A DNA stretch of 35,444 nt from Deltaproteobacteria bacterium (GCA_011056835.1 DSDU01000236.1:1-35444), one strand, 5' to 3'. Positions 15,994 to 24,848 are shown, numbered from the stretch's first letter. Numbers and translations are program-made. Notes: generated by a model not told the origin, from the letters alone.

Positions 15994-17667
15994 ATGGACA
16001 ATTATTTCAAAAAGGCGGCCGTAAGAATTTACTGTGACGCCAAACGTGAAGGACGACTTATTGAGGGTAAATCTCTGGGTGAATTGAAAGAGCTGGCACT
16101 CCGACAGGAAGGGGTCATTCAGACCCATATCGGCTCGGTTGCCGCGGATTCGGAACCCATGTCACGATCGGCGCCCCATACAAAGAATAATATTGATGAT
16201 ACCTTCGGACCTGAAGAGGAATTGTTGGCGACGCATGCCGTCGAATGCCTGGGAAATGAAAAGATCGTATCAGTCGATACGATCGTCGGTGACGGCAGGG
16301 ACGGGGTAACCGTTCGGTTCATAATGCCGGAAGCTTTTACTCATATGGCATACGGCTTGAAACTGCTCTTTGAAGACTCGCCGGCATCGAGGGTTGTTGA
16401 CAATCCTACCTATACAATCATTTTTTTTACCGATGAGTACTTTGAACCGAACAAGTTTAAAAAATTGATTGATAAGGATATAACCGTTCGTCTCTGGATG
16501 GGGGAGGAACGGGGCGATCAGGTCAAAATATGCCGCAACACCACGTACCTTGGCGAAGGGAAAAAAGGAGTTTTTCAGTTTGAAAGCTGGCGTGTGAAAA
16601 CCATTGATAAGCTCGGCATTTTTCTTCATTGCGGCGCACGAAAAGATTACCTCTGGATTTACGATCTTGAAACAGAAAGGCCTGAACTGCAGGAACGGGT
16701 GACGGGGGTTTCAGGACTGACCGCTACGGGGAAGACAACGACCCTTTGCAGGAAACTGGCAAAACTTCCGAGAGAATCTTCGGAAATGCTCGGTGATGAC
16801 GGCGGCACCCTCGGATGCGACGGAAGCTACACGGCGTTTGAGATGGGCGGAGTCTACATTAAAACGGAAGGCCTTGACGAAAGCCAGCCGGAGATCCTCC
16901 GTGCCGCTCTTGCATCAGACACATTTCTTGAGAACGTCGCCATTTCCCGCTATCCTTATATGCCTGATTTCAAGGATACCGGGAAAACCGGCAACGGCCG
17001 GGCCATTATCAGAAGAGATAAGCTGGGGCTCGCCAGCAAGGGATTGCGGGCGGACAAGGTAGATTACATCATCATGCTCACAAGAAACCCCCTCGCCAAT
17101 GTGATATCGAGACTGACACCCGAGCAGGCTACCATGCAGTTTATTTACGGTGAATCGATCGAGAGTACCGGCGGGAACCCCGATGAGGCCGGTAACTTTA
17201 AACGGGTATTTTTTCTTGATCCCTTTGTTACGGGTGATCGTCTGGAACATGCCATGCTCTTTTACAGCATCATCAAAAAAAACCGCATCAAATGTTATCT
17301 GGCCAATACGGGTACCATCGGCGAACATGATGAGAAAGTGACGCTCCGTCAGTCACTTGCTTCATACAGTGACATTCTTCGGGTGCAGTTGCGCTTCGGC
17401 ACCGATCCGGATCATCTCGGGTATCATCATCCCATAAAAAGTGACCGGGCAAACATGGATTATATGATTGCGTACCCCAAATTCTTCGAAAAGGAATTAT
17501 TGATATCAAAGGTCAAGGATTTCATGAAGGGACGTCAGGCGTACCTGGAGAAATTCGAATCGACATGGGGAGCGATTCCTGATCATATCAGAAATTCACT
17601 GCCTTATCGGCATGATCAGATCGATTTTTCGTTCCTGAAGAAGGAATCGTTGGGCTATATCGAGTAA
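15994..17667 (+). CDS. pckA: Phosphoenolpyruvate carboxykinase, ATP-type, divergent
   Basis: This 557-residue cytoplasmic enzyme would interconvert oxaloacetate plus ATP with phosphoenolpyruvate, ADP and CO2. The ATP-type fold is recognised from LGEGKKGVF (the two active-site Lys), FLHCGAR (metal-binding His), the P-loop GLTATGKTTT (241-250) in place of GLSGTGKTT, the metal-binding LGDDGG (266-271), and ENVAISRYPY with the second substrate Arg (319). VISRLTPEQATMQFIYGES closes the adenine site. The N-terminal oxaloacetate loop (RSPKDK in E. coli) is poorly conserved; SRSAPHTKN at about 57-65 may be its remnant. The protein belongs to a divergent branch, so the nucleotide and reaction remain a prediction. 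It lies 114 bp after korB in the same direction. Confidence 0.82.
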   Translation: MDNYFKKAAVRIYCDAKREGRLIEGKSLGELKELALRQEGVIQTHIGSVAADSEPMSRSAPHTKNNIDDTFGPEEELLATHAVECLGNEKIVSVDTIVGDGRDGVTVRFIMPEAFTHMAYGLKLLFEDSPASRVVDNPTYTIIFFTDEYFEPNKFKKLIDKDITVRLWMGEERGDQVKICRNTTYLGEGKKGVFQFESWRVKTIDKLGIFLHCGARKDYLWIYDLETERPELQERVTGVSGLTATGKTTTLCRKLAKLPRESSEMLGDDGGTLGCDGSYTAFEMGGVYIKTEGLDESQPEILRAALASDTFLENVAISRYPYMPDFKDTGKTGNGRAIIRRDKLGLASKGLRADKVDYIIMLTRNPLANVISRLTPEQATMQFIYGESIESTGGNPDEAGNFKRVFFLDPFVTGDRLEHAMLFYSIIKKNRIKCYLANTGTIGEHDEKVTLRQSLASYSDILRVQLRFGTDPDHLGYHHPIKSDRANMDYMIAYPKFFEKELLISKVKDFMKGRQAYLEKFESTWGAIPDHIRNSLPYRHDQIDFSFLKKESLGYIE

Positions 17668-17934
17668 ATAAGCCTTAACCGGTTGTTAAAAAGATCAAAA
17701 AACGAGACTGTTCAAAAATGTCCGGATACAGGGCACCGGAATGTGCTTGCCATGTGGATCATATTGATGGGGGCTTATCGTTGTTGTTGTTCCACAATGC
17801 CTGCCTGCCGGCGGTCTTTGTCTGCGCTTCCGGAGCACTGAGAAGAAGACGTATGTATCGGTGCTTTGCAGCGATGCAGGACAGGAGTAACGCAGGAGAG
17901 GGGCGTTTTCGACAGTCACTTAAGGGAGCATTTC

Positions 17935-19041
17935 ATGTCATTGAAAATTGCAGTCTTGACCGGGGGAGGGGATTGCCCCGGATTGAATGGGGCGATCAAG
18001 TGGGTGACAAAAACCGCACTCGATCCCCGTCTCGCGGCACGCCGTGCTGTGGCGTTTGATGTCGTCGGTATTATGGACGGCTGGAAGGGGCTTGTCGAAA
18101 TCGATCCGGACAATCCGACCAGCCGAGATCGTTACCTGCGAAAGCTTGATGAGGAAACGGTCCGCACATGGGATCGGTACGGAGGCACCAACCTGGGGAC
18201 ATCTCGGACAAATCCGTTCAATCCGAAAAACGATCGATCGGAACGGCTGATTCAAAATATCGAGAAGCTTCAGGTAGATGTTATCGTGGCAATCGGCGGT
18301 GAGGATACGCTGGGAGTTGCCTATCGGCTTCACAAGATGGGGATCAAGACGGTGGGTATTCCGAAAACGATTGACAACGACCTTGCGGGGACTGAATATT
18401 CTCTCGGATTCGATACGGCTGTCAATGTCATTATGGAGGAAATCGATCGCCTCCGAACGACTGCCGGCTCCCACAGCCGCATTTTCGTTGTCGAGACGAT
18501 GGGTCGTCATGCCGGATGGCTTGCCCTCAACGGCGGTGAATGCAGCGGCGCTTTTATCATCCTCATTCCGGAACATCCCTTTGATATCGAGCATCTGTGC
18601 TCGCTCCTGCAGGAACGGGAAGGCCGGGAAATCCGCTACAGCATCGTCGTCGTATCGGAGGGAGCCAAACCATCGGGGATGAAAGAGTTTACCAAGGATG
18701 TGAAAATCGACGACTTCGGACATCAATCACTTGGAGGAATCGCCCGATATGTGGCCGACGAAATTGAAAAAAGAACGGGATTCGAGACCCGCTATCTCAT
18801 TCTGAGTCATCTGCAACGCGGCGGAACGCCGTCGGCCCATGATCGATTGATGGCACGGCGATTCGGCATCGCCGCCGTCGACATGATCGTCAATGAAGAT
18901 TTCGGTCGTATGGCCAGCCTGGTGAGAGGAGAAATTACCAGCATTCCCCTCAAGGAAGTGGTGACCAGGGGGCTCAAAGTCGTCGATGTGGACAAGTGTT
19001 ACGACACGGAGCGATACAACGGACGGAGGTCGATCCTGTAG
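17935..19041 (+). CDS. pfp: 6-phosphofructokinase, predicted pyrophosphate-dependent
   Basis: This 368-residue cytoplasmic enzyme would phosphorylate fructose 6-phosphate; the reaction is reversible if pyrophosphate is the donor. TGGGDCPGLNGAIK at the N-terminus, GIPKTIDNDLAGTEYSLGFDTAVN with the catalytic Asp, and ETMGRHAGWLALNGG are family signatures. The two donor-specifying positions are Asp124 (GGEDT) and Lys144 (PKTIDND). In characterised enzymes Asp and Lys here go with pyrophosphate, Gly and Gly with ATP. The start at 17935 was preferred to an in-frame ATG at 17866 because AAGGGAG lies just before it and conserved sequence begins there. A terminator follows at 19185. Context with two PEP carboxykinases suits gluconeogenic or reversible flux. 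Confidence 0.9.
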   Translation: MSLKIAVLTGGGDCPGLNGAIKWVTKTALDPRLAARRAVAFDVVGIMDGWKGLVEIDPDNPTSRDRYLRKLDEETVRTWDRYGGTNLGTSRTNPFNPKNDRSERLIQNIEKLQVDVIVAIGGEDTLGVAYRLHKMGIKTVGIPKTIDNDLAGTEYSLGFDTAVNVIMEEIDRLRTTAGSHSRIFVVETMGRHAGWLALNGGECSGAFIILIPEHPFDIEHLCSLLQEREGREIRYSIVVVSEGAKPSGMKEFTKDVKIDDFGHQSLGGIARYVADEIEKRTGFETRYLILSHLQRGGTPSAHDRLMARRFGIAAVDMIVNEDFGRMASLVRGEITSIPLKEVVTRGLKVVDVDKCYDTERYNGRRSIL

Positions 19042-19106
19042 AGCGCCGTTTCCAGGAATGTATGATCGGGATGAAGCACGGGAAAATGACTGGATGCAGG
19101 GGGGGT

Positions 19107-19174
19107 GGCGTGTGGGAGAAGTGATAAGCGGTGAATAGGTCAAGACATGGGTAACGATTTGAGCTCAGGACATC
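19107..19174 (+). repeat. Interspersed intergenic repeat, copy B
   Basis: This copy has GGCGTGTGGGAGAAG, then GTGATAAGCG, then the core at 19131-19156 (GTGAATAGGTCAAGACATG, GGTAACG), and a second partial motif AGCTCAGGACAT at 19162-19173. It lies in the convergent gap between the phosphofructokinase and GTP-type PEP carboxykinase genes, just before the terminator. Over 26 bp the core differs from copy A at one base. Confidence 0.75.
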
Positions 19175-19184
19175 AGTAAAAGAT

Positions 19185-19217
19185 GGGAACCCGGCTGTGG
19201 GTGTCAGGTTCCCTTTT
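19185..19217. terminator. Terminator between the convergent pfp and pckG genes
   Basis: GGGAACC at 19185-19191 pairs with GGTTCCC at 19207-19213 around a 15-base loop and is followed by TTTT on the plus strand. On the minus strand the same stem is followed shortly by CTTTT. It is suitably placed to stop transcription from both genes, although the loop is long. Confidence 0.65.
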
Positions 19218-19251
19218 ATGAATTTTGCTGCACGAATTTCCGATTCACACG

Positions 19252-21117
19252 TCAGTAATCAAACGGCGATATCCTGTCGCCGTACTTTTCCCGAGCTTTC
19301 AGCAAGCGCTGCTTTTGTTCATCAAGAAGCTCGAACAACAGGGGCGGCGTTTCGGCTACCTTGTTGTAAATTGATACTATGCGATCAATTTTCGCCAGAT
19401 TCTCTGTCACGCGGCAGCTGAACTGCCTGACATATGAGTCACGGGTGTAATCCTTCTTCAACACTTCTTTAAAGAGGCGCCTCAGGTCTTCATAAACAGG
19501 AATTAATCCGGTGGGTGTCGTCAGGGCGTCTGCTTCGCCGTGAATGCGCAGCTCCATCCACTTGACCCAGACATGCTTGTCATGCATGCCCGTCAGATAG
19601 ACTCCCTTTTCCCTCTGAAAATAATTGACTGCAAATATAACGGGTATCATGTCGAGGTATTTCGCGAAGTCCAGGTGCATCTTTATGTACGTGCCGATCG
19701 GCATGGAGAGAAAATCCAGATTCGACATCGGATTGAAACTGAGCACTCCTTCACGGTCAAGCGTTGCGGCGGTGGTTTCCGATTCGAGACTTGCCCCCTT
19801 GGTGATGACACCATGATTCCAGTCGAAAGCCTCTTCGCAGGGAACGGATATATCCGAATCTCGGCCTCCGTAAATGATTCCTGAGATGGGGACGCCGTCG
19901 GGGTTGTCAATATTCGTGTCGCAGTTCTCCAGTTCCATCTGGCTGATCGTGTACCGGGCATTTTTATGCGCCAGGGGGATGATGTTGCCTTTGGCATCCC
20001 TCTTGCCTTCGAACCATTCACCGGAATGATTAATCCCTCGCTTCGGGGTGTCGCGGCCGTCGCCGAGCCAGTACGGAACACCGTCACTGACGAGTACATT
20101 TGAGAAAATGACTTCGCGGGGCGTTGTCAGGGCCTTGTATATGACCGGATCGTCTTTTTCACTGATATCCTGAACGATCCCGAAAATGCCGCTTTCGGCG
20201 TTGGCGCCGTAGACTTTTCCGGCCCGCTTCCGCAGATATGCAAGATCGTCACCGAGGATGTATTCACCGGGCAGCATGGCCGTGGATGTTTTACCGCACA
20301 TGCTCGGGTACGCTCCGGTCAGATACGTGACCCTTTGATGGGGGCCTTTAACGCCAAGAATGAACATATGTTCGGCAAGCCAGGCTTCCCGGGCGGCCTT
20401 CCTGATTGCCAGTCGGAGGGAGAGCTTTTTAAGCCCGACGGTATTTCCTGCATACTGGGTGTTTACACTGTAGACGAGTTCTTCTTCCAGATCAATGTAG
20501 ACCCGCCGCTTGTCGATGTTCTTGCTGATATTATGATCATCCAGTTCCCCGGCTGAGTGAAGAATTCGGAAGAACTCCTTCGAGGATCCGATATTTTTAA
20601 ACTGTTCATACCCGGGACGATACAGCAGGCTTTCGCTATGAGCCACATAGGCGGAATCGGTTATCTGGCAGCACGAAATGGAAAAATCTGAGTTGGTCGG
20701 ACCGAGGCTGAGGAATCGCACGATCATCACTTTATCCTTCATGATGCCGTTGAACAGCATCCGACTCTCTTCCTCTCCCGATTCTTTATCGATGGCATTG
20801 ATGTTGACGCCGAGATCCTTTCCTTCAGGCAGCAGGTATCTCGTGTGCTCCTTATCACGGGCCTGGTCGAGATAGCCGTCGAAATGTACCGTGTGTCCCT
20901 CAATGGCGAGAGGAATCTCTTCGCCCTGATCAAGGGCCAGTTGCCTAATGTATTTGATATCCTCAGGCGCGTCGGTGCAGATAAAGACTGATCTGGGGCG
21001 ACACGTTGTAATGGCGTTGGCAACAAATCGGTGGAGCTTTTCATTTCCAAGCGCCATGAGTTTTGTAAAGTTGACTCCGTCGATTGACGATTTCAGTACG
21101 TTCAGGACATGTTTCAT
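19252..21117 (-). CDS. pckG: Phosphoenolpyruvate carboxykinase, GTP-type
   Basis: This 621-residue cytoplasmic enzyme would convert oxaloacetate to phosphoenolpyruvate using GTP, or run in reverse. GTP-family hallmarks are clear: GNTVGLKKLSLRLAIRKAAREAWLAEHM, the P-loop with reactive Cys in AYPSMCGKTSTAM (Cys274), metal-binding ILGDDLAYL, NAESGIFGI, IFSNVLVSDGVPYWLGDG, NARYTISQM, and PISGIIYGGRDSD followed by VPCEEAFDWNHGVITKGASLESE. Length is normal. Substitutions against well-studied enzymes include PSMCGKTSTAM for PSACGKTNLAM. It converges on the phosphofructokinase gene; a possible -10 box TATAAA lies about 25 bp upstream of the start. No sequence similarity to the ATP-type enzyme at 16-17.7 kb is expected or seen beyond the P-loop. 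Confidence 0.93.
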   Translation of the reverse strand: MKHVLNVLKSSIDGVNFTKLMALGNEKLHRFVANAITTCRPRSVFICTDAPEDIKYIRQLALDQGEEIPLAIEGHTVHFDGYLDQARDKEHTRYLLPEGKDLGVNINAIDKESGEEESRMLFNGIMKDKVMIVRFLSLGPTNSDFSISCCQITDSAYVAHSESLLYRPGYEQFKNIGSSKEFFRILHSAGELDDHNISKNIDKRRVYIDLEEELVYSVNTQYAGNTVGLKKLSLRLAIRKAAREAWLAEHMFILGVKGPHQRVTYLTGAYPSMCGKTSTAMLPGEYILGDDLAYLRKRAGKVYGANAESGIFGIVQDISEKDDPVIYKALTTPREVIFSNVLVSDGVPYWLGDGRDTPKRGINHSGEWFEGKRDAKGNIIPLAHKNARYTISQMELENCDTNIDNPDGVPISGIIYGGRDSDISVPCEEAFDWNHGVITKGASLESETTAATLDREGVLSFNPMSNLDFLSMPIGTYIKMHLDFAKYLDMIPVIFAVNYFQREKGVYLTGMHDKHVWVKWMELRIHGEADALTTPTGLIPVYEDLRRLFKEVLKKDYTRDSYVRQFSCRVTENLAKIDRIVSIYNKVAETPPLLFELLDEQKQRLLKAREKYGDRISPFDY

Positions 21118-21737
21118 AATGTTGCTCTCGATTCCCTTATTTTTATATGACTGCCACTATCGCGAATGATGCACCCGTGTCATGTCGCGTTTTTGTCTGA
21201 GGAATGATGGCGGTTCTCCTGCAATCGAGGGTTGCGTATGCGAACAGTAGGGAACAGGGTGCGAAGTGAATGTGATCGCTGCTTATTTTTCCGTAAAACC
21301 CCCTTGCTGTGCTGCCGACATCTGTTGCAAGTCATACAAGGTTTGCAATTTATAAACATTATTTCTGTTTTGCAAGAAAAATGTGTAACGTGATTGGACG
21401 CGAGTTGGAGAAACATGGGAGATGCTGAGCTTCCGTTGATCGGCTGTCTGTTATCATGTAAGGAAGTCAAACCGTTGAAAAAAAGAATGTCAAATGTCAG
21501 AATACAAAGCCCGGGACTCGGAACAGGGCCGAGGGTTGAGGCAGGGAACAGGGGGTGTCGTGTGGGAGAAGTTATAAGTGGTAAGTGGCCAGTATAAGAA
21601 AGTGAATAGGTCAAGACATGGGTAACGTCGGGGATCAGGTTTTCGTAGAAAGAAACCAGGGTCTCCGGTGTCCGATGTGCGGTTTGCTGTTTCTGCACGA
21701 CAATATGTGAATTACGACGAACGAGAAGGAGGACATA
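21118..21737. other. Intergenic region between pckG and yjbQ
   Basis: This 620-bp divergent gap holds the pckG leader at its left end, a purine-rich stretch with repeated AGGG and AACAGGG words at about 21510-21556, and copy C of the interspersed repeat. A G+A-rich ribosome-binding site (GAAGGAGG) for yjbQ closes it. ORFs of 60-170 codons in several frames have no recognisable sequence and partly translate the repeat. No RNA motif was identified. Confidence 0.5.
21551..21627 (+). repeat. Interspersed intergenic repeat, copy C
   Basis: GGTGTCGTGTGGGAGAAG (21553-21570) matches copy B, followed by TTATAAGTGG. An insertion of roughly 20 bp relative to copy B precedes the core at 21602-21627 (GTGAATAGGTCAAGACATG, GGTAACG). 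The core is identical to copy B over 26 bp. The second partial motif seen in copies A and B is weak here (ATCAGG). Confidence 0.75.
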
Positions 21738-22157
21738 ATGAAGAACTATCGAAAAGAATTATGGTTCCATATACCGACACGGAGGGCATTTATCAACATT
21801 ACGCCGCAGGTATACGAGTGTTTGAGAGAAAGCGGGATCAGGGAAGGGCTGCTTCTGTGCAATGCGATGCACATTACGGCGTCCGTTTTTATTAATGATG
21901 ATGAATCGGGGCTCCATCAGGATTACGAGCGATGGCTCGAAGAACTGGCTCCACATGAACCGATTTCCCGGTATCTTCACAACAGGACAGGCGAGGATAA
22001 CGGAGATGCCCATTTGAAACGGCAGGTGATGGGGAGAGAGGTCGTTGTTGCCGTTACGAAGGGGCAGCTTGACTTCGGCCCGTGGGAGCAGATTTTCTAT
22101 GGTGAATTCGACGGCAGGAGAAAAAAAAGAATTCTCGTTAAGATTATCGGCGAATAG
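21738..22157 (+). CDS. yjbQ: YjbQ/UPF0047 family protein
   Basis: This 139-residue cytoplasmic protein belongs to the YjbQ (UPF0047) family, for which weak thiamine-phosphate synthase activity has been reported but whose cellular role is unclear. Conserved features are [29 protein letters not shown], the metal/active-site segment [17 protein letters not shown] with the invariant His, and the C-terminal [22 protein letters not shown]. Length is normal. GAAGGAGG lies just before the start. No thiamine genes or TPP riboswitch are nearby, so context does not help assign a function. Confidence 0.92.
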   Translation: MKNYRKELWFHIPTRRAFINITPQVYECLRESGIREGLLLCNAMHITASVFINDDESGLHQDYERWLEELAPHEPISRYLHNRTGEDNGDAHLKRQVMGREVVVAVTKGQLDFGPWEQIFYGEFDGRRKKRILVKIIGE

Positions 22158-22239
22158 GAAGACCGCTGCTCTGGGCGAAAATGCCATGGTCGAAAATAAT
22201 CAGGTATTCGGCTTTATCAAAAGCGATGGAAAATTAAAC

Positions 22240-22268
22240 TTGACAAGCGGGGGCATTCTTCTTATAAA
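22240..22268 (+). promoter_or_regulatory. Near-consensus sigma-70 promoter upstream of the DUF3800 gene
   Basis: TTGACA at 22240-22245 and TATAAA at 22263-22268 are separated by exactly 17 bp. Five of six -10 bases and all six -35 bases match consensus. Transcription would start near 22275, about 85 bp before the DUF3800 start codon. Confidence 0.78.
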
Positions 22269-22359
22269 CTTTGAAAGCGGGTAAATCCTGGGAGAGCCGT
22301 GATGCTTCGTGTCATAAGTGTGCTGTAGGTGCACCGGACCCAGGGGCCGCTTTTCTCAT

Positions 22360-23007
22360 ATGAACGTATACCTTGATGAAAGCGGAGATCTCGGGTGGTC
22401 TCTTGACAAACCCTACCGGAACGGCGGGTCAAGCCGCTATCTGACCATTGCCGCGCTCATAATACCCAAAACTCACGCTCACTTACCGAAACGGATCATC
22501 AGGAAATTTTATAAATCACGGGAACTGTCTTCAAGCGGTGAATTGAAGGGGCAGTTTCTGACGAAAGATGAAACCAGCCGCTTTATTCAGAAATTGATTC
22601 ATCTCTTGGAACGGGAGCCCTCCATCACGATCAGTGTAATCACGGTGAAAAAAGAAAACGTCCAGCCCCATATTCGATCCGATGCAAACAAGCTCTATAA
22701 TTATATGGTGCATTTTGCCATTCTTCAGGAGATCAGGGAGTGTGCCGCTGTGGATTTTATTCCCGATCCGAGAACGATAAAAGTGGCGAGTGGCAACAGC
22801 CTGGTGGACTATCTGAAGACGAAGCTCTGGTTTGAATTAAATTCGGCAACGGTAATACGACACATACCGGTGGAGAGCAAAAAAAACCTAACCCTCCAGT
22901 TTATCGATTTCATAGCCCATGTCGTGTGGAGCCGGTATGAAAACAATGAATATGATCCGTATCGGCTCATTCGTCCATATATAACGGAACGGCATCTTTT
23001 CTTCTGA
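22360..23007 (+). CDS. DUF3800 domain-containing protein
   Basis: This 215-residue protein starts with MNVYLDESGDLG, the acidic DESGD signature of DUF3800, a family of unknown function thought to share an RNase H-like fold. Later acidic positions (KLYNYMVHFAILQEI; FIDFIAHVVW with Asp) fit that fold. DUF3800 genes are often carried by mobile or defence-associated islands, but none is recognised here. The ATG at 22360 was preferred because the family signature starts immediately after it; a GTG at 22318 in frame is possible. Neither has a good ribosome-binding site, in contrast with the strong promoter upstream. Confidence 0.8.
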   Translation: MNVYLDESGDLGWSLDKPYRNGGSSRYLTIAALIIPKTHAHLPKRIIRKFYKSRELSSSGELKGQFLTKDETSRFIQKLIHLLEREPSITISVITVKKENVQPHIRSDANKLYNYMVHFAILQEIRECAAVDFIPDPRTIKVASGNSLVDYLKTKLWFELNSATVIRHIPVESKKNLTLQFIDFIAHVVWSRYENNEYDPYRLIRPYITERHLFF

Positions 23008-23071
23008 TCGGATTTTCGTGGATCGGAGACGGCAAAGTGAAATTCGGGATTTTTTGCTGTGAGCTGAGATG

Positions 23072-24295
23072 TTAATTCCTGAAGAGCATGGAAAGGTCAA
23101 TCTCGGTCCAGTCCCGGAATTCCGGGGACTTGAGCCATAGTTTCAGATGTTCGGGAATGGCGATGATCTGGTACGTTGTTTTGTACGTTTCTACCGCCCA
23201 GGTTGCTCCACCCTTTTCAATCGACGTATCCAGAACCGTCTTCATGACGGCCGAATTGAAGGTTCCCTTGTATTTATCCGCAAGGGCAAGGAGGTTGTTC
23301 CGCCGTGTGACCGAATCGTCGGCCATTCCCCGGTTCGGTTTCACGATTCCCCAGGAGGAATCGACGAAGTGATCCGTCGCGACGAGGAGCCCGCCGTGAA
23401 CGCCTCTTCGTTTCTTGATTCCGAACGTGGGCCACTCATACGAGTACGCGGCATTTCGGTCGGCAACATTGACGATAAAAGGGAAGCCCGTGCGGGCCGT
23501 ATTCAGCGCCGCATCAAGCTGTTTCATTGTAAACGAATCGAACAGAAAGGCCATATTCAGGATGAGCGGGCTGATTCTGTTGTCATGGAAGACCCGGCCG
23601 CCCGAGGCAACGCCTTCGTTCGTGGCAAGAACCAACCCCGCTTCATTGATGGCGGTAAAGGTGTTTATCTGGCCGACATATCCGATGCTGGCCGTAGGAA
23701 TGCTCGAATCGTCAGGGTTATAAACGGCCACCGTTAAATACGGCACAAATTCTTTGAATGTCGGAGCAAAATCCCAGTTTCTCCCTATAACGAGAGATTT
23801 CCCCGATGTATAGTTTCCCCATGTCGCCATAAACGAGCAAAAATGCCTGTTCTCTATGGAGGGAAATGCCACGATCTGATCAAGGATCATGAGCTTGTCA
23901 AGTTCGATCCCCGAGGTTTCTTCCATGCCGTGGAGTATCGCCTTGAAGCGTTGAGGATATATGTCGAAAACGGACCGGGCACGGACGACCATTTCCTCCG
24001 ACGTCAGTCCTTCCCGTCCGATGAGAAATTTTTTTACGGCGCCGTCATAGAATTTCTTCAAATCGTCTTTGAGCAGCTTCCCGTACTGGCGGCCCATCTG
24101 GTGATAATTGCCGTGGAGTTCGATCACATTAAAGACATCCGCCTTGTAGAGGATGCCTCCATCGAACTCTGCAACGTACTTCAAATGAGGCGCCGCATCC
24201 CGGGTGATCGGTTTCTCCTCGGCATTGATTGGCACGGAACAAAGAAGAACCGCTGCAATGACGGTGACGACACGGATGGTAAACGTTTTATTCAT
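23072..24295 (-). CDS. Exported C45-type (acyl-CoA:6-APA acyltransferase-like) Ntn hydrolase
   Basis: This 407-residue protein has a signal peptide (residues 1-25, cleavage probably after INA) and a domain of the C45/AAT and choloylglycine-hydrolase superfamily, whose members cleave amide bonds using an N-terminal nucleophile. YHQMGRQYGKLL near residue 65 is typical of the family. The probable nucleophile is Cys153 in ENRHFCSFMATWG, which would be exposed by self-cleavage, followed by the substrate-pocket motif GRNWDF. The substrate may be an acylated amine, a peptide or a lipid amide; sequence does not decide. The location is the periplasm or cell surface. It converges on the DUF3800 gene and diverges from the thioredoxin-like gene. 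Confidence 0.85.
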   Translation of the reverse strand: MNKTFTIRVVTVIAAVLLCSVPINAEEKPITRDAAPHLKYVAEFDGGILYKADVFNVIELHGNYHQMGRQYGKLLKDDLKKFYDGAVKKFLIGREGLTSEEMVVRARSVFDIYPQRFKAILHGMEETSGIELDKLMILDQIVAFPSIENRHFCSFMATWGNYTSGKSLVIGRNWDFAPTFKEFVPYLTVAVYNPDDSSIPTASIGYVGQINTFTAINEAGLVLATNEGVASGGRVFHDNRISPLILNMAFLFDSFTMKQLDAALNTARTGFPFIVNVADRNAAYSYEWPTFGIKKRRGVHGGLLVATDHFVDSSWGIVKPNRGMADDSVTRRNNLLALADKYKGTFNSAVMKTVLDTSIEKGGATWAVETYKTTYQIIAIPEHLKLWLKSPEFRDWTEIDLSMLFRN

Positions 24296-24848
24296 TGGAT
24301 GTCTTTCCCGTTCGGCGATTCATTGTTATTTGCAGATCATGAGTCAGGCGTTGCGTTTCGTGCGTGGAATTGCGTGACTCGAAAACGGACATGTCAACCT
24401 CGAGACGCGAAGCGCGAAAATTATAGAATGTTGTAACTCTATTGGCCGTCCACATCAACAACTTTAATTTCATCATCGGTCGGTTCTTAGAGTTCGTAAA
24501 TCGTTTTCTTCATCTGCTTATCGGTTGTTTCGATCCGGTGCTGAAGAATAGTTTTCTCCCCGGGTTGCCCTTACGTTGTTGTCCTGGACGTGAAGAGAAC
24601 AGGTAGCCGGTGTGAGATCATACGAAAGGTGATCCGTTCTTCATTCTTTATTATCTGAGCCCTGGGAAATATCGCATGATAATGATTGCATGTCTGATCC
24701 GGCCGCGGATGATCTCGACGAGAGGATGGCGGCACAGGTAATCAAGACAACAATTATGACAGACAAGAAAAATTCATGCTTTTCTTAAAGGACGTTACAC
24801 GGTAAAATGCATGGCACCAACAAAGTCCGATGAGAAAGGAGGAATGAT
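24296..24848. other. Divergent intergenic region between the C45 hydrolase and thioredoxin-like genes
   Basis: This 553-bp gap should hold promoters for both flanking genes. On the minus strand a TATAAT lies near 24420-24425 without a good -35 box. On the plus strand TAAAAT at about 24801-24806 is a possible -10 for the thioredoxin-like gene. No ORF with recognisable sequence, hairpin terminator or RNA motif was found. Confidence 0.4.

Noticed and set aside
17695-17934. Frames in the gap before the phosphofructokinase gene, including an upstream in-frame ATG at 17866
   Set aside because: Conserved sequence begins only at 17935, which has its own ribosome-binding site; the upstream part has no family match.
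21180-21698. 172-codon minus-strand frame in the pckG-yjbQ gap
   Set aside because: Low-complexity translation without motifs. Part of it (ITSPTRHP) is simply the reverse translation of the interspersed repeat and recurs in a frame overlapping copy B.
22185-22284. Short frame starting ATGGTCGAAAATAAT between yjbQ and the DUF3800 gene
   Set aside because: No recognisable family and no ribosome-binding site; it overlaps the near-consensus promoter, so its codons are better explained as regulatory DNA.
23008-23071. Possible terminator between the DUF3800 and C45 hydrolase genes
   Set aside because: T-rich tract seen (GGGATTTTTTG) but no convincing stem on either strand.
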